From Aradus depressus (lineage: Eukaryota; Arthropoda; Insecta; Hemiptera; Aradidae): a DNA stretch of 64,000 bases. Shown here in pieces: positions 1-10,740 of this stretch. A program made the translations under genes and the position numbers. The notes beneath the pieces are model-generated. The model was given only the letters and a program-made list of their open reading frames with translations. It made no database searches and had not been told where the DNA came from. Each line of letters opens with the position of its first letter. The stretch's first letter is position 1. The stretch lies in NCBI GenBank assembly GCA_963662175.1, contig OY759223.1:10146249-10210248 (forward strand), in the 5' to 3' direction.

Positions 1-138
1 CTCATTCAAAATTGTGAACAATTTGTCCTTATGTACAAAATGTTTGGCCTTATGTACGTTGCATATTAGCCATATTTCTTGTAAAAGTGTTATCTATTTA
101 TTTTACGACATTCATGGCCCCGGGAGGGAGTTCTTTTT

Positions 139-292
139 AGTAGCTCAGTGGTATGCGTGCTTGCCTTCTGAGCTAAGGTCGTCGTGGATTCGAAACCCGA
201 CCAAGGCCCTTAGTTTATTTTATCTGGGAGGTAAAATAAACTTAAGCACGCCTTCCTTCGGATGGGACGTTAAGCGATGGTCCCGAGCCTGA
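139..292 (+). repeat. SINE-A copy, 3' truncated
   Basis: tRNA-derived SINE, family A (about 26 copies here). The A box TAGCTCAGTGGTA and a B-box-like GGATTCGAAACCC are followed by the family body with the core CGGATGGGACGTTAAGCGATGG. The copy stops after 'cccgagcct' and is joined directly to a reverse Helentron-like fragment. Confidence 0.85.
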
Positions 293-295
293 CCC

Positions 296-470
296 TAATT
301 TCGTGTCGATACATTTATTTATCGGTAATCATGATCACAAAAAGACATTTTTTTTTTTTTTCATATTTGGAATCTAGAGGTTGGAAAACATGAAATTCCG
401 TTGAAAACTTCGCATCGAATTTTTCTTCCATTATAGATTATAACTACCCCTATGCTTCGTCGAGCTAGGT
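296..470 (-). repeat. Helentron-like element, 5'-end fragment
   Basis: On the minus strand this matches the family 5' region (…GTTTTCAACGGAATTTCATG…) seen complete at 49219-49755. A T-run of about 14 bases interrupts it. No coding potential. Confidence 0.65.
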
Positions 471-778
471 AAGTAAAAATAAAAATACAAATAAAAAGGA
501 AATAGTTGTGCATAATAGCTGTGCTTGCACAATATTAAATGCTTGTCATGCAATCGACACTAAGAAGAACAAGTAAGTGCATGTGTAGAAGGGGAAGAGG
601 TCGCAAGGTAATCGCAAATACGACAGAAAGATCACACGACATCCTGCTGTATTTGGGATTCTGCAGTAACACCATGTCCATATGCGGCAGACAGAGACCC
701 ATTAAATATATTCCACCCAATATGGATTTGTCATAATTATTATGCAGAGGATATTATCTTATATTAAAAACAAAAAAA
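471..778. other. No recognised feature
   Basis: AT-rich sequence with two short overlapping open frames on opposite strands (535-736). Neither resembles a known protein, and such overlap is expected by chance. Confidence 0.5.
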
Positions 779-850
779 AGTCGATGGTGAATCACCGCTA
801 ATAAACTTCCCCAACACGAATATATCCACTAAATTTTACTTTCCCGCTAA
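779..850 (-). repeat. Helentron-like 3' terminus
   Basis: Minus-strand 3' end of the Helentron-like family: GGGGAAGT subterminal repeat (written acttcccc here) next to the terminal hairpin motif 'ggtgaatcacc'. Only about 70 bp is left. Confidence 0.65.
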
Positions 851-851
851 A

Positions 852-1580
852 ACCAAACGAAGAAGTACAAATCAAAAATAATCAGTTAAATTAAAAACAA
901 TGCTACTCCTTAAGAGTAAATTTTAAAAAACTCTTAAAGAAAAATTTGAAATATATTCTTTACCGTTCTTTTGATAAAGTTATATCGTATAAATATTTTT
1001 TTAATATTCTGCCTTCTCTTTACAAAGCTAGTTTAGTTATTTTTAAAGTGGAATTAATTCTAATCCTGTTTTAAGTTTTGTGGTGAGACCAGAAGTGAAG
1101 TTTTTGAGGAGAATTATTGAAATATTGAACCATTTAACAATACAGAAATTAAATCAAGACATCAAGCGGTTTAATTACAATGAATGTGGGGTTATTTTCT
1201 GACATGATAGAAAAAATATTGTTTTTTCTCCCAAAATTGTGTTCATGTTAATATAATTATATTTAGGTGCCAGCACTATACATGAAGATATTTGCTGTTT
1301 AACATTATGACTATACAAGTTCTAATTACAATAGTTTCAAGGGCTGCTAGTTCCAGGAGCGCTGGTCTTCAGAATTCCAGATATGTTGATAGTTTAGGAG
1401 TGCTAAACCAAACGAAGAAGAAGAAGAGTTTATTATAACAGTCGCATTTACAAAGGTACAATTATACAATAAGGTTCCTTAACCATTACCCTTATACACT
1501 AAATACAAATCAAAAATAATCAGTTAAATTAAAAACAATGCTACTGCTTAAGAGTAAATTTAAAAAACTCTTAAAGAAAA
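852..1580. repeat. Direct repeat pair around a short retroposed tail
   Basis: About 80 bp at 866-945 recurs at about 1500-1580, including 'cagttaaattaaaaacaatg'. Both copies are preceded by 'aaaccaaacgaagaag'. In the second copy an extra block of about 85 bp (1412-1500) separates the two parts. On the minus strand that block ends 'aataaactcttcttcttc', like a poly(A)-signal-bearing retroposon tail. No gene is seen. Confidence 0.55.
1340..1405 (+). repeat. Stray units of a 45-bp tandem repeat
   Basis: Contains 'gttccaggagcgctggtctt' and 'ttgatagtttaggagtgct', clearly related to the 44-46-bp units of the array at 37457-37650. Confidence 0.6.
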
Positions 1581-1768
1581 AGAAAAAATATATATTCAAA
1601 GTAACTGAAATGAATAGAAAATAAATTAATAAACATTCAAAAACAGAGATTATAATTTAAAGTCGTGATGATGGTATTTTTGTGTTTTCCCTATTTTCTT
1701 TGCCAAACGAACATTTTATTCATAAGTTCACTTATATGACACAGTTCATTCAGCTATTAAAATTCAAA
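1581..1768. other. No recognised feature
   Basis: AT-rich sequence with no open frame, repeat match or RNA motif that I can support. Confidence 0.5.
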
Positions 1769-1963
1769 TATTGATGAGGACGACAATCGGATAGTGGAGG
1801 ACGACTCAGAACCCACTATTGTAGGACAAATATTGATGATGACGACAATCGGATAGTGGAGAAATGGAAGGACGACTCAGAAGTCACTATTGTAAGTCTA
1901 ATATTGAGTACCTAGGTAATTGATTTATTTGTTCTGGGAAGGTACATAGCCGGTGATTCAACG
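1769..1963 (+). repeat. Helentron-like 3' end with duplicated segment
   Basis: Two roughly 70-bp units sharing 'gacgacaatcggatagtgga' precede the family 3' terminus 'ctgggaaggtacatagccgg' and hairpin 'ggtgattcaacg'. Confidence 0.65.
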
Positions 1964-1974
1964 ACTACTTTTCT

Positions 1975-2062
1975 TATTTATTTTTGGAATCAGGGCGTCG
2001 AAAAACATAAGATTTCGTGAAATCTCAACATCGAACTTTTGACCGATTACATAACTTCCCCT
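1975..2062 (-). repeat. Helentron-like 5' end
   Basis: Minus-strand copy of the family 5' end ('gaccgattacataacttccc' on the plus strand). It abuts the plus-strand 3' end at 1963, so two copies or a rearranged copy meet here. Confidence 0.65.
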
Positions 2063-2283
2063 ATACATGAAGTAAAAATATGGACAATATGGACTAAATA
2101 CTTTTTCTTCTTAATTTTTTATTATTTTTCATTAATGTAACAAATCTCTAACGGAAGTTTTTTTTTTTTTACGGATAAAAATGGATTCGTTATGGTTCTT
2201 TCATGGTCGGACTTGCAATATACTGTTACAAGTGTAATTATTGTGGAGAGGAGAGCAGATTTGGAGTAGGGGTTTCTTGCAAG

Positions 2284-2570
2284 TACGAGGTCATATCGCC
2301 CACTACCATGTCGCTATGCTGGACATGAGCCCAACTGTGTACTGTGGGAGTATTAAATTTAGTGTGCGCAGGTTTTGTTACTTTAACGAGTACCTGACAA
2401 TGCACAGACTTTGGAACCATCGCTGAACGTCCAATCCGAAGGAGGGCGTGCTCAAGTTTTGTATATCTCCCAGACAAAAAACCTAAGGGCCTTGGCCGAA
2501 CCCGCGATCATGAGCTCAGTAGACTAGCAGGCTACCTCCGAGCCACTGACGCCCTCAACCATCGATTCCT
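2284..2570 (-). repeat. SINE-A copy, diverged
   Basis: Reverse copy running from the family tail ('gaggtcatatcgcccactac') to the tRNA-like head ('gagctcagtag…gccactgacgccctc'). The head is rearranged and the body is about 20% diverged. No intact RNA polymerase III boxes. Confidence 0.75.
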
Positions 2571-2670
2571 CTCTAGTAATAAATGAAATGATCAAACTCA
2601 GTAATACTGTCACACATATTTTCCGTACTAATGTTTGTTTACAAACAACGAGGGAAAACTGTGTCTCAGA

Positions 2671-2880
2671 GGGCGCCGGTAGCTCAGTGGTATGCTTGTT
2701 TGCTTACTAAGATCGCGGGTTCGAAACCCGGCCTAGCCTCTTAGGTTTTTTTTATCTGGGAGATGAAAAAACCTCGAGCACGCCGTCCTTCGGGTATGAT
2801 GTTAAGAAATGGTCCCGAGCCTACTCGTTAAAGAGCCCTGTCTTAGGTGAATAAAAATTTAGGACTCCTACAGTCAGGTA
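2671..2880 (+). repeat. SINE-A copy, variant
   Basis: Starts 'gggcgccggtagctcagtgg' with intact A and B boxes (GGGTTCGAAACCC). The body variant has 'gatgaaaaaacctcgagcac' and lacks part of the middle. It ends near 'taggactcctacag'. Confidence 0.85.
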
Positions 2881-3105
2881 AGGCAAGTTATAACCAAAAG
2901 AATTAATTTTTTTAATGAATTAATTACCGTTAAAAAATAAAATACAATCAATAAATAAATACATACATATAAATAAATATATGAGTACAAAAATAATAAT
3001 AAACAGAGTAGATACAGTTTTAAGTTTAGATAAAATTAAGATAAATATTTTTTATAAAACTTCCGGAAGTGTATTTTTCTCGATGATATTTCATGACGTT
3101 TTAAG

Positions 3106-3408
3106 TCCGATAGCTCAGTGGTATGCGTGCTTGCTTACTGAGCTCAAACCGCCGAGACCCTTAGTTTATTTTATCTGGGAGGTAAAATAAACTTAAGCAC
3201 GCCGTCCTTTGGATGGGACGTTAAGCGATGGTCTCGAGCCTGTACGATGTCAGGTACTCGTTTAAGACCCCTACCCTAGGTGAATAAAAATTTAAGACTC
3301 CCATAGTAGAGTCGGGCTCATGTCCATCAGAGCTACAAAATAACGCTCTGGTAGTAGGCGATATGACCTCGAAGTTAAAGCCTGGGCATGAATCACAATA
3401 ACTAACTC
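3106..3408 (+). repeat. SINE-A copy lacking the B box
   Basis: A box present; the stretch from anticodon stem to B box is deleted ('gagctcaaaccgccgagacc'). The body and tail ('gcctgggcatgaatcac', 'aataactaact') are complete. The missing B box should prevent pol III transcription of this copy. Confidence 0.85.
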
Positions 3409-3487
3409 TTATTGACATATTTTTCAATTCAGATTTGCAATCAACATTTTCCCGTTATCTATATTTTTTTCTGGATATATTTGGCTT

Positions 3488-4246
3488 AAAATCAATGTGT
3501 CGTCCTGTGGTTCTGGATACACAAATAATGTCAACACGATAGTATGAATTTATTCATACGAAATTTTATACGTGTATCCAGACAGCTATTGACTTTCAGC
3601 TAAATCGGTCAATAGAGAGTGTGGGATTAGAGGAAGAGACTTCACACAAAAACTCTAGTAATGGCCGATATAATGAATATATCGACATGAAATTTTATAT
3701 TTAAATTCAAAAACCCATATAAGGGTGGCACCTATCAATTTTCAGCCGAATCAACTTAGGGGAAGGGGTTTCAGAGGAAGCTCAGTACAAAAATCCTGAT
3801 AACTGCCAATATAATGAAAATATCAACATGAAATTTAATATTTAAATTAAAAAACCCATATAAGGGTGGCACCTATCAATTTTCAGCCGAATCAACTTAG
3901 GGGAAGGGGTTTCAAAGGAAGCTCAGTACAAAAATCCTGTTAACTGCCTATATAATGAATATATCAACATGAAATTTAATATTTAAATTAAAAAACCCAT
4001 ATAAGGGTGGCACCTATCAATTTTCAGCCAACTCAACCGAAGGGGAAGGGGTTTCAGAGGAAGTTTAGTACACAAATCCCAATAACTGCCTATATAATGA
4101 ACATATCGACATGAAATTTAGTTTGAGGATTCAAAAACCCCTATGTAAGTCAAATATTGATTTTTTAACACGATTGATTTAGGAGAGGTTTTGAACTAAT
4201 AATTGATTAATCCTTTCTGGGGAAGTACATGGCTGGTGATTCACCG
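3488..4246 (+). mobile_element. Helentron-like element with 141-bp internal repeats
   Basis: Non-coding element lacking its 5' end. Internal tandem units of 141-142 bp recur at 3648, 3789, 3930 and about 4072; each contains 'taactgccNatataatgaa' and 'ttttcagccgaatcaac'. It ends with the subterminal repeat 'ctggggaagtacat' and hairpin GGTGATTCACC at 4236-4246. The combination of subterminal inverted repeats, internal tandem repeats and a 3' hairpin is typical of non-autonomous Helentrons (DINE/HINE type). That assignment is inference. Confidence 0.7.
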
Positions 4247-4837
4247 AAAACCTTTTTTTTTTATTTATTTTTCCACTATATCGATACATATTACAATAAT
4301 GTATTCGGAGAAAATTAAATATATTACGGTTGGCTTTCGTCATGCTTACTTCATAATACGCACAGGTTATTTCTTTATTTAATTTTTGTAGTAAAGTTAT
4401 TGTTTTTTAAGATGAAGCTGTGTTATTTTTTTTTTTTAATAATTGTCTTCCTCTGACAGTCGTGAAGGAAGGTTTAGTTTCGCAACAAGCCAGGATTGCG
4501 TTGTTCTTCGCTCATGTTGCTTGATTTTTTCGCTTTTACAACATCCTTTTTGAAAATTGTTACCGACAATTCTTCATCAGTTTCTGATCATCTTTATCAG
4601 ATTTCTTGAAAATTAACTTTCTTTTCCTCCATTATGTTTAACTATTTTTTATCTTTATATATATATATTTTTTTTTTCTCTCTTCATTTTGTGCCGAAAT
4701 ATAATCTCTGATTATTGTGTAAACGTATCTGTTGCAATTAGATTTCTCACAAAATAGCGTTGCAACGATATTACATTTTAAATGTAGCTCTGGTATCCAA
4801 AAAAATAATCATTTATCCGTATTAAAAAAAAAAAAAA
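4247..4837. other. No recognised gene; T-rich
   Basis: Long T and A runs (for example 4420-4437, 4655-4678) with no supported feature. Confidence 0.5.
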
Positions 4838-4985
4838 TCTATCGGCATTGTACTTCCCCGGCACGATAAATAATAATAATAATATATAATATAATAATAA
4901 ATAATTAATCAATTAATTAAGTTTTTGCTCTTCCTCCATAACCAATCGACCGTTTGGTTAAAGTTCAATAGTTGACTTACTTAAG
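4838..4985 (-). repeat. Helentron-like 3' end
   Basis: Minus-strand 3' terminus ('cggcattgtacttccccggc') followed by an (ATA)n stretch and family sequence 'caatagttgacttac'. The hairpin is degraded. Confidence 0.6.
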
Positions 4986-5085
4986 GGCTTTAATAAGAAG
5001 ATGGCTGATGTAGTGAGAAGTGATTATCTCACAGATTATCAAATAAGATGTAGTCTGACCTCTCACAGATTTTTATTTGTATTAT

Positions 5086-5121
5086 CTAGCCGGCTTTCGA
5101 GGTTGCCCTCATCATCAGGCA
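5086..5121 (-). ncRNA. Hammerhead-ribozyme-like core
   Basis: On the minus strand: CTGATGA, then hairpin GAGG-GCAA-CCTC, then GAAA, then the self-complementary AGCCGGCT and A. This is the order of the hammerhead core: CUGANGA box, stem II with GCAA loop, GAAA box, short palindromic stem III, cleavage-site H. Stem I is nearly absent (1 bp), so activity is doubtful. Penelope-like elements are known to carry such motifs, and the flanks have no gene. Confidence 0.5.
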
Positions 5122-5179
5122 GTCTGATAGAATAAATATTTTAGTAAATAAAATTATATTATCAGTTCATGGTGATTTT

Positions 5180-5575
5180 AACTCCAAGCTGTTCTTCTTT
5201 CACAGGAAGAACACCCCGAACTGTTCGTGCGGCGGTATCGAGACTGCAGAACATGTGGTCCTCGAATGTCCGCTGTACGACCAAGCTAGGGTGGAGTTGA
5301 TTCATGGGACAAGATCGCATTTGGGACTAGATCTACGGCAGATGGTGACGGAAACAGACTACCCGATGTTCTGCCAATTCGTCGGCTCCTGGCGGGAAAG
5401 AAACAGGCAATGTAAGATGGGCTGGGGACGATCGGTGCAGTAGTTCCGCCGATGGTCAATCTCAGTCCCTCAGTAACCCCTTGATCCCCGAGCTTTTCTA
5501 ACGTTGACTGGGTGATGTTGCTGCAATGCAAGGCATCTTCTTTTAAAAATAATAAAAAACTAATAAAAAAAAAAA
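5180..5575 (+). pseudogene. R1-like LINE ORF2 C-terminus, 5' truncated
   Basis: Open frame from about 5186 to 5443 with the Cys-Cys-His-Cys knuckle found after reverse transcriptase in R1-type LINEs: C-S-C-GG-IET-A-E-H-VVLE-C, then PLYDQARVEL. It ends in a normal stop, followed by a short 3' UTR and an A-rich tail. The reverse transcriptase itself is missing. GC content is higher than the flanks, as expected of a recent insertion. Confidence 0.7.
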
Positions 5576-5751
5576 GTAAATACAATTAAACATTTTTTTC
5601 GAAAACTGCGTTATGTTACTTTCGGTAACACGTAACACATGCGCCGAGAGAGAGAGACAGCTGTTACTACTAATAAAGAATATATATTATAGTACAGCTG
5701 TTACTTTCTGTATATACAGATAACCTAATTATCCAATATTATTATTAGATA

Positions 5752-6507
5752 TATGAGGAGGTGGGATTCAAAAACAGGTTTCTCACTCAAGACAAAAATT
5801 TGGGAAATCAGGAAAAACGTTTTTGCTTTTTTTCTTTCATGTTGCGACCTTACTTTTTTTCCAGAGGTGTACTTTGGTATTGTCTTTCCAGTGCCAATAG
5901 GTTTCAAAAATGTTTTTAGTATTTTTTTAAATAAACAGAGAAATGTTTAGGAGAAACCTGGTTATGATCCAAACACTCCATATCTGCATATAAAAATTTT
6001 CATTTGTCCTTTAAATTATTTTTTATGAGCAGCAGATAGACAATTCAGTTAGTCGACTGATATGGAATAGGAAATAAACAAAAACGTGCAAGTGAAAAAT
6101 TTCTGTTATTGTTTAAAAAAAACCTAAAATCATTAAAATAAATCAACAAAAAAGCAGCTAAACACGGACAGCCACCTCATGCTCGAGGCAATCGCATTCT
6201 CCTTTCTGGTGTCCATCATCCATTGGAGAACTCTTCGGTAATACTCCAGACTAGATTCTTCAACATTCGTCTCCCAGTTTTCACCAAACACGAGACACAT
6301 CCTGCCTTTGATGCACAACTGTTGTTGGAGAAACCTACTTTTGAACCAAATACATTTTTTGAAGTAGGTTTACGATGAGAGAAAACTATTTTTGAATCAT
6401 TACAGTTACACATACCGATAGCTCTCGATGAGACGAAAAAAACGCCATATCAAGATAATTTTCTAAAAAAATGTGAGAAACCTGTTTTTGAATCTCACCT
6501 CCTCATA
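5752..6507. mobile_element. TIR transposon relic, TA target
   Basis: Inverted ends of about 36 bp: 'atgaggaggtgggattc…aggtttctcac' at 5752-5787 and its complement at about 6472-6507, one mismatch. TA flanks both ends (5750-5751 and 6508-6509), as for mariner-type targets. The motif 'gagaaacct…ttttgaa' recurs inside (5951, 6331, 6392). Two short minus-strand frames (6133-6413) show no known domain. Confidence 0.7.
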
Positions 6508-6699
6508 TACAGATTAATAATATTAATAATAAACTCGTTTTTTAACTATTATGCTTATGAAAGTTTTCTTTCTATATTGTTTTTAAATTGTTTCAAGGTT
6601 CAAAAATTTTATTGAAATGATTTGTTATATTTGATTCTTGACACTTTCGCTATCTCGCAACTCAGACGTTGTCACGGTCATTTCGCCACGCATCGGAGT

Positions 6700-6815
6700 T
6701 GCACGCACCCGATTTTTTTTTTAATTTTTCGAATGGGGGTGGGGGGGGGGGACATGAAATTATGATGAAATTTAAACCGATTACATAACTTCACGTGTAC
6801 TTCGTTTAACTGGGG
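6700..6815 (-). repeat. Helentron-like 5' fragment with G-run
   Basis: 'aaaccgattacataacttca' matches the family 5' end in reverse. A run of G (6736-6750) lies beside it. Confidence 0.5.
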
Positions 6816-7140
6816 AAATAAAATGAGGCAGTGGATGTCAGTTTGCCTCCAGATCTAAGGATGTACCATTGTATAGGTAGTGTTGCAATGGTCTACCAGA
6901 GTGCAGTAGCGGCATCTCATGAGAACTAGGTCCCCCCCCATGTGGAGTGAGCCAACAGTTCGTGTCTACTGTTTTCATCCTATTCCAGCTATAAGACTAT
7001 ATGTACATCGGATAGGTCAAATATATAGCCTAACTCTGGGGGTATCTGGTCATCTTTGGTTTGGTGCTTCAATGACTGCAGGGGGTGCATTTTGTACCTA
7101 TGTTATCCAAGGCCTGGAAGGACCATTGTGATAAAAAAAA
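6816..7140. other. No recognised feature
   Basis: Includes a 70-codon plus-strand open frame (6919-7131) with no recognisable domain. I would not call it a gene. Confidence 0.45.
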
Positions 7141-7144
7141 AAGT

Positions 7145-7712
7145 AATCGATGAATCACTGGTATGTACTTCCCCAGAATCAATTAATCAATTAACCTTTG
7201 CCCCCCCCCCCTCCCCCCATTCAACAGTTGACTTACATAGAAGCTCCTCATACTAAATTTTATGTCGATAAATTCCTTATATCGATAGGTATTGGGTTTT
7301 TTGAGTTAAGGCCCCCCTCTGATCCCCCTTTCCCTCTACAGAACCCGCTGAAAAATAATAAGTGTCGTCCTTATGGGGTTTTGAATTCAAATATGAAATT
7401 TTGTGTCGATACATTTCTTTTATCAGCTGGTATTCGAGTTTTTATGTTAATTCTCCCCCTAATCCCCCTCTTCCCTTTGGTCGATTTGGCTGAAAAACTA
7501 TAGTTGTCGTTGTCAGAGGGTTCTGGATCAACATATAAAATTTCGTAGTGATACATTCATTCTATCGGGAGTTATCGTGTTCACAGACTCACAGACAGAT
7601 AGACATAATATGACATTTGGAATCTAGAGGTCGGATAACATGAAATTCCGTTGAAAACTCCGCATCGAATTTTTGACCGATTAAAAAACTTCTATACCTA
7701 CTTACTATATGA
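7145..7712 (-). mobile_element. Helentron-like element, both ends present
   Basis: Reverse copy. Degraded 3' hairpin and 'gtacttccccag' at 7145-7172, internal units with 'gtgtcgtccttatggggttt' (7362) and 'agttgtcgttgtcagag' (7502), and 5' region 'tttggaatctagaggtcgg' to 'gaccgatt' (7617-7683). Non-coding. Confidence 0.7.
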
Positions 7713-7734
7713 AAAAAAAATTAAAAATGGCATC

Positions 7735-8040
7735 TCGTTAGAAATTCAAATGAAAAGTTTGTTAATTGATTTTTTTAAAAATATACGTGCACTTTCTTAA
7801 AAATTGCACGTCTTGAACTTTTGATATTTATTTAGGGCCCTTTTCGGAAATTACTTTAGAAATCAAAATTTAGTAAAAGAAAAGAGATAAAATTTCTACA
7901 GGAAATGTGGTAATTTATTGGATGTTTAATATTTATTTTTTTTGTATTAATTATTATTTCATTATTATTAATTATTATTTTGATTTATTATAATTTTACA
8001 TTAACATTATTCTTTTTACCACAATATATTTCTTTTTATA
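7735..8040 (+). repeat. Dispersed repeat family C
   Basis: Shares long blocks with 17815-18005 and 26040-26310, including 'aaattgcacgtcttgaactt' and 'gaaatcaaaatttagtaaaag'. No termini or coding potential identified; class unknown. Confidence 0.65.
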
Positions 8041-8246
8041 GTTATTGTGTATATGTGAATGAATATTTTTTTATGTAGAGTGAGTAAGCCTAGCTATCCC
8101 CCACCCCTTAGAGTTATGCCAGTTGTCCTTTAACTCCTACGCTGTGTGGGTGGGGTAAGTAAGTTTTTATTTTGCTACTCTGTAACCTGATGCTTTAAGA
8201 TTTTATATTTATCATTATTTGTATATTATATTTATTTAATCATAGT

Positions 8247-8293
8247 TGTGCCACTGATGATGACACTTTTGCGTTGAAAACCGGTTCAGGTGA
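8247..8293 (+). ncRNA. Hammerhead-like motif, degraded
   Basis: CTGATGA at 8254-8260, GAAA at 8276-8279, then the palindrome AACCGGTT and C. Stem II is imperfect. The downstream 'gtgaaaaataaaactgtggg' ending in AATAAA fits a Penelope-type terminal repeat. Probably inactive. Confidence 0.4.
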
Positions 8294-8299
8294 AAAATA

Positions 8300-8868
8300 A
8301 AACTGTGGGAAGACAACGACTTTTATTTCTATGAGAACTAACTAAGACACCCATGAAGAGATAGAGTTTTATTTCATGAAACCTATCTTACAAGTTAAAC
8401 AGTGACGAAATATAATGTCTATACCTACATGTATGTTCATTACTTGAACAATGGGCGTATCGTTACTTTCTATAAATCATAGATACAATCAGGAACTCAC
8501 TCACTGTCTTTCATAAGGAACTGCTCCCCCTGTACCAGTGGGTATCTGTTCCTTCCTATCACTGATACCGTGTGATTGCCAGTTGATAACAGTTACACAG
8601 TTGAAAAGAATGTCATCATGACTTGATGTAATTATAATAATACCTTGTAAAATGCTTTTACTTCTATCGATAACTATATTATATGACATGGTAACAATAT
8701 GAAAATAGCAGATACTCTATTGTCTGAATGCCAGGGTCAGTTGATATTTCTGGATTGATATAATAATAACAAATTAACTAAATGATTACTTTGCGTTTTT
8801 GCTATTAAATTTACTAACGAATATTATTACTTTCTCTTTTAGGATGAGCTAAATCCTGGGGAATATAT
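8300..8868. other. No recognised feature
   Basis: AT-rich sequence without supported genes or repeats. Confidence 0.5.
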
Positions 8869-8905
8869 CCAGCCAACGATGCTAGCCACTAGACCATCGG
8901 GGATG
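8869..8905 (-). pseudogene. tRNA-Glu-like 5' half
   Basis: Minus strand reads CCCCGATGGTCTAGTGGCTA and onward, very like the acceptor stem, D arm and A box of eukaryotic tRNA-Glu. The T arm (B box) is not found downstream, so this is a truncated tRNA pseudogene or the head of another SINE. Confidence 0.45.
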
Positions 8906-9020
8906 CAGCCAGCAGAGATTAACATCCTAATCTACTCGATAACTTCGAGCCATATTCCCTAGCCCGTCAAAACAGGTTTTAAAAATGTTCAAATATCTAA
9001 TCTTGTTGAATTAAAAAATT

Positions 9021-9345
9021 ATTAGGTTAGGTTAGGTTTTATGAGGTCATATCGCCTACTACCAGAGCACTCTTTCATCACTCTGGTGGACATGAGCCCG
9101 ACTCTACTGTGAGAGTCCTAAATTTTGCCTACCCTAAATTTTTATTCACCTAGGGCAGGGGTCTTTAACGAGTACCTGACATCGTACAGGCTCAGGACCA
9201 TCGCTTAACATCTCATCCGAAGGACGGCATGCTCAAGTTTATTTTACATCCCCGATAAAAAAAACTAAGGCTCTAAGGGGTTTTCGAACCCACGATCTTG
9301 AGCTCAGAAGGCAAGCACGCATACCACTGAGCTACCTATATACAT
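9021..9345 (-). repeat. SINE-A copy with TTAGG-type tail
   Basis: Reverse, nearly full length; only the first about 9 bp of the head are missing. On the plus strand it begins 'ggttaggttaggtttt', i.e. its 3' tail is AAAACCTAACCTAACC. Both pol III boxes are recognisable (B box with an extra base). Confidence 0.9.
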
Positions 9346-9412
9346 TTTGTATATTATAATTAATGTACAAATAATTTTTCAATAAATATAATGTACAAAT
9401 ATTATGCACTTA
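9346..9412. repeat. Flank shared in inverse orientation with 11935-11997
   Basis: 'aattaatgtacaaataattt' and 'caataaatataatgtacaaa' occur here and, reverse-complemented, at 11937-11997. In both places the block sits immediately 5' of a SINE-A head. Confidence 0.6.
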
Positions 9413-9578
9413 TATACAATAAATAATAACTAAAAATTACTATGTTCACTGTCCTCTTTTACATAAGATTATATATCAGTACATATATATTTTAAATGAA
9501 CCTATTTTCATATATGCAGGCCCTTAAATGACAGTACGTCATTTAAAGTCTAAGCATACAAACCAAAAAACCCCTGAG

Positions 9579-9923
9579 GGCGCCGGTAGCTCAGTGGTAT
9601 GCGTGCTTGTCTTCTGAGCTCAAGATCGTGGGTTCGAAACCCGACCGAGGCCCTTAGTTTATTTTATCTGGGAGGTAAAATAAACTTTAGCACGCCGCCC
9701 TTCGGATGGGACGTTAGCGATGGTCCCGAGCCTGTACGATGTCAGGTACTCGTTAAAGACCCCTACCCTAGGTGAATAAAAATGTATGGTAGGCAAAATT
9801 TAGGACTCCCATAGTAGAGTCGGGCTCATGTCCACCAGAGTGACGAAAGAGCGCTCTGGTAGTAGGCGATATGACCCCGTAGTTAAAGCCCGGGCATGAA
9901 TCATAAAACCTAACCTAACCTAA
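9579..9923 (+). repeat. SINE-A, full-length reference copy (345 bp)
   Basis: Flanked by the direct repeat CCCTGAG (9572-9578 and 9924-9930). Order: tRNA-like head with A box and B box GGGTTCGAAACCC; conserved core; 'gagtcgggctcatgtccacc'; 'agcgctctggtagtaggcga'; 'aaagcccgggcatgaatcat'; tail (AACCT)3. A head of this kind is normally transcribed by pol III and mobilised by a partner LINE (established for SINEs). Target duplication and simple tail show it arrived by retroposition. Confidence 0.93.
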
Positions 9924-9956
9924 CCCTGAGCCAAGCAATTATAAATAATTAAGTAA

Positions 9957-10092
9957 CGTCCCATCCGAAGGACGGTGTGCTTAAGTTTATTTTACTTCTA
10001 AGGTAAAATAAACTAAGGCCCTCAGCCGAGTTTCAAACCTACGACCTTGAGCTCAGAAGGAAAGCACGCATACCACAGAGCTACCGGCGCCC
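9957..10092 (-). repeat. SINE-A 5' part
   Basis: Reverse copy carrying the head and first third of the body. It ends at the core 'gtcccatccgaaggacgg'. Confidence 0.85.
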
Positions 10093-10584
10093 TGTTACTT
10101 ACTATATATGTATGTACATATTTGTAGTTACATACTCTGTGTACATATGTATAAATAGTGACGATAAATTACTTTTTATTGCATTTCGTAGCTTTCTTTA
10201 CTGAACCTCCAATTTTTATTTGATAACACGTTTTCCTCGATATAACATTCTTTAAGAAGGATCCAAAGGAAAACGATATATCGATAGTTTACTTTATACT
10301 GTCACACTGTACCCGTAAAGGCAAACATTGGATATATGAGATGCTGTCGTAAAGATGGGCTTTCGGCTATGATTTAACATGGGTGATGAAGCCCGTCCGA
10401 GGACAATAGAACCATTTAGATGTTAGATACGAGTATAGACAGAGAAGTGGGGGGCTAACTCTCTCTTATTTGACCAAACTTGAGGTTGTATCCAAGAACG
10501 TAGCCACCATTTTGGGGGGGGGGGGGGGGATCAATTCCCAATTAATCACTAAAAAACTAAAGAAAGTCATGTTATGGTCACATC
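10093..10584. other. No recognised gene; G-run
   Basis: Contains a run of 16 G at 10504-10519 and nothing else I can support. Confidence 0.45.
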
Positions 10585-10725
10585 AGATATTACTTCCACA
10601 ATTATACGAAGTACCTATAGGTTATGAAATTAGTCAAAAATTCAATGCGGAATTATCAACGGAATTTCATGTTTTCCTAACGTCCTCCTGATTCGAAAAC
10701 TGAAAAAAAAAATGTGTGAGTGACG
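10585..10725 (+). repeat. Helentron-like 5' part, interrupted
   Basis: Family 5' sequence ('caacggaatttcatgttttcc') breaks off at about 10730. Family internal sequence 'actataataactgccgttgt' resumes at 11551, so the TIR element between them inserted into this copy. Confidence 0.6.
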
Positions 10726-10740
10726 CGGTACTAATGACAA

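Noticed and set aside
9579..9660. Functional tRNA gene
   Set aside because: The tRNA-like head is followed by a conserved SINE body, target duplication and simple tail; many copies share it.
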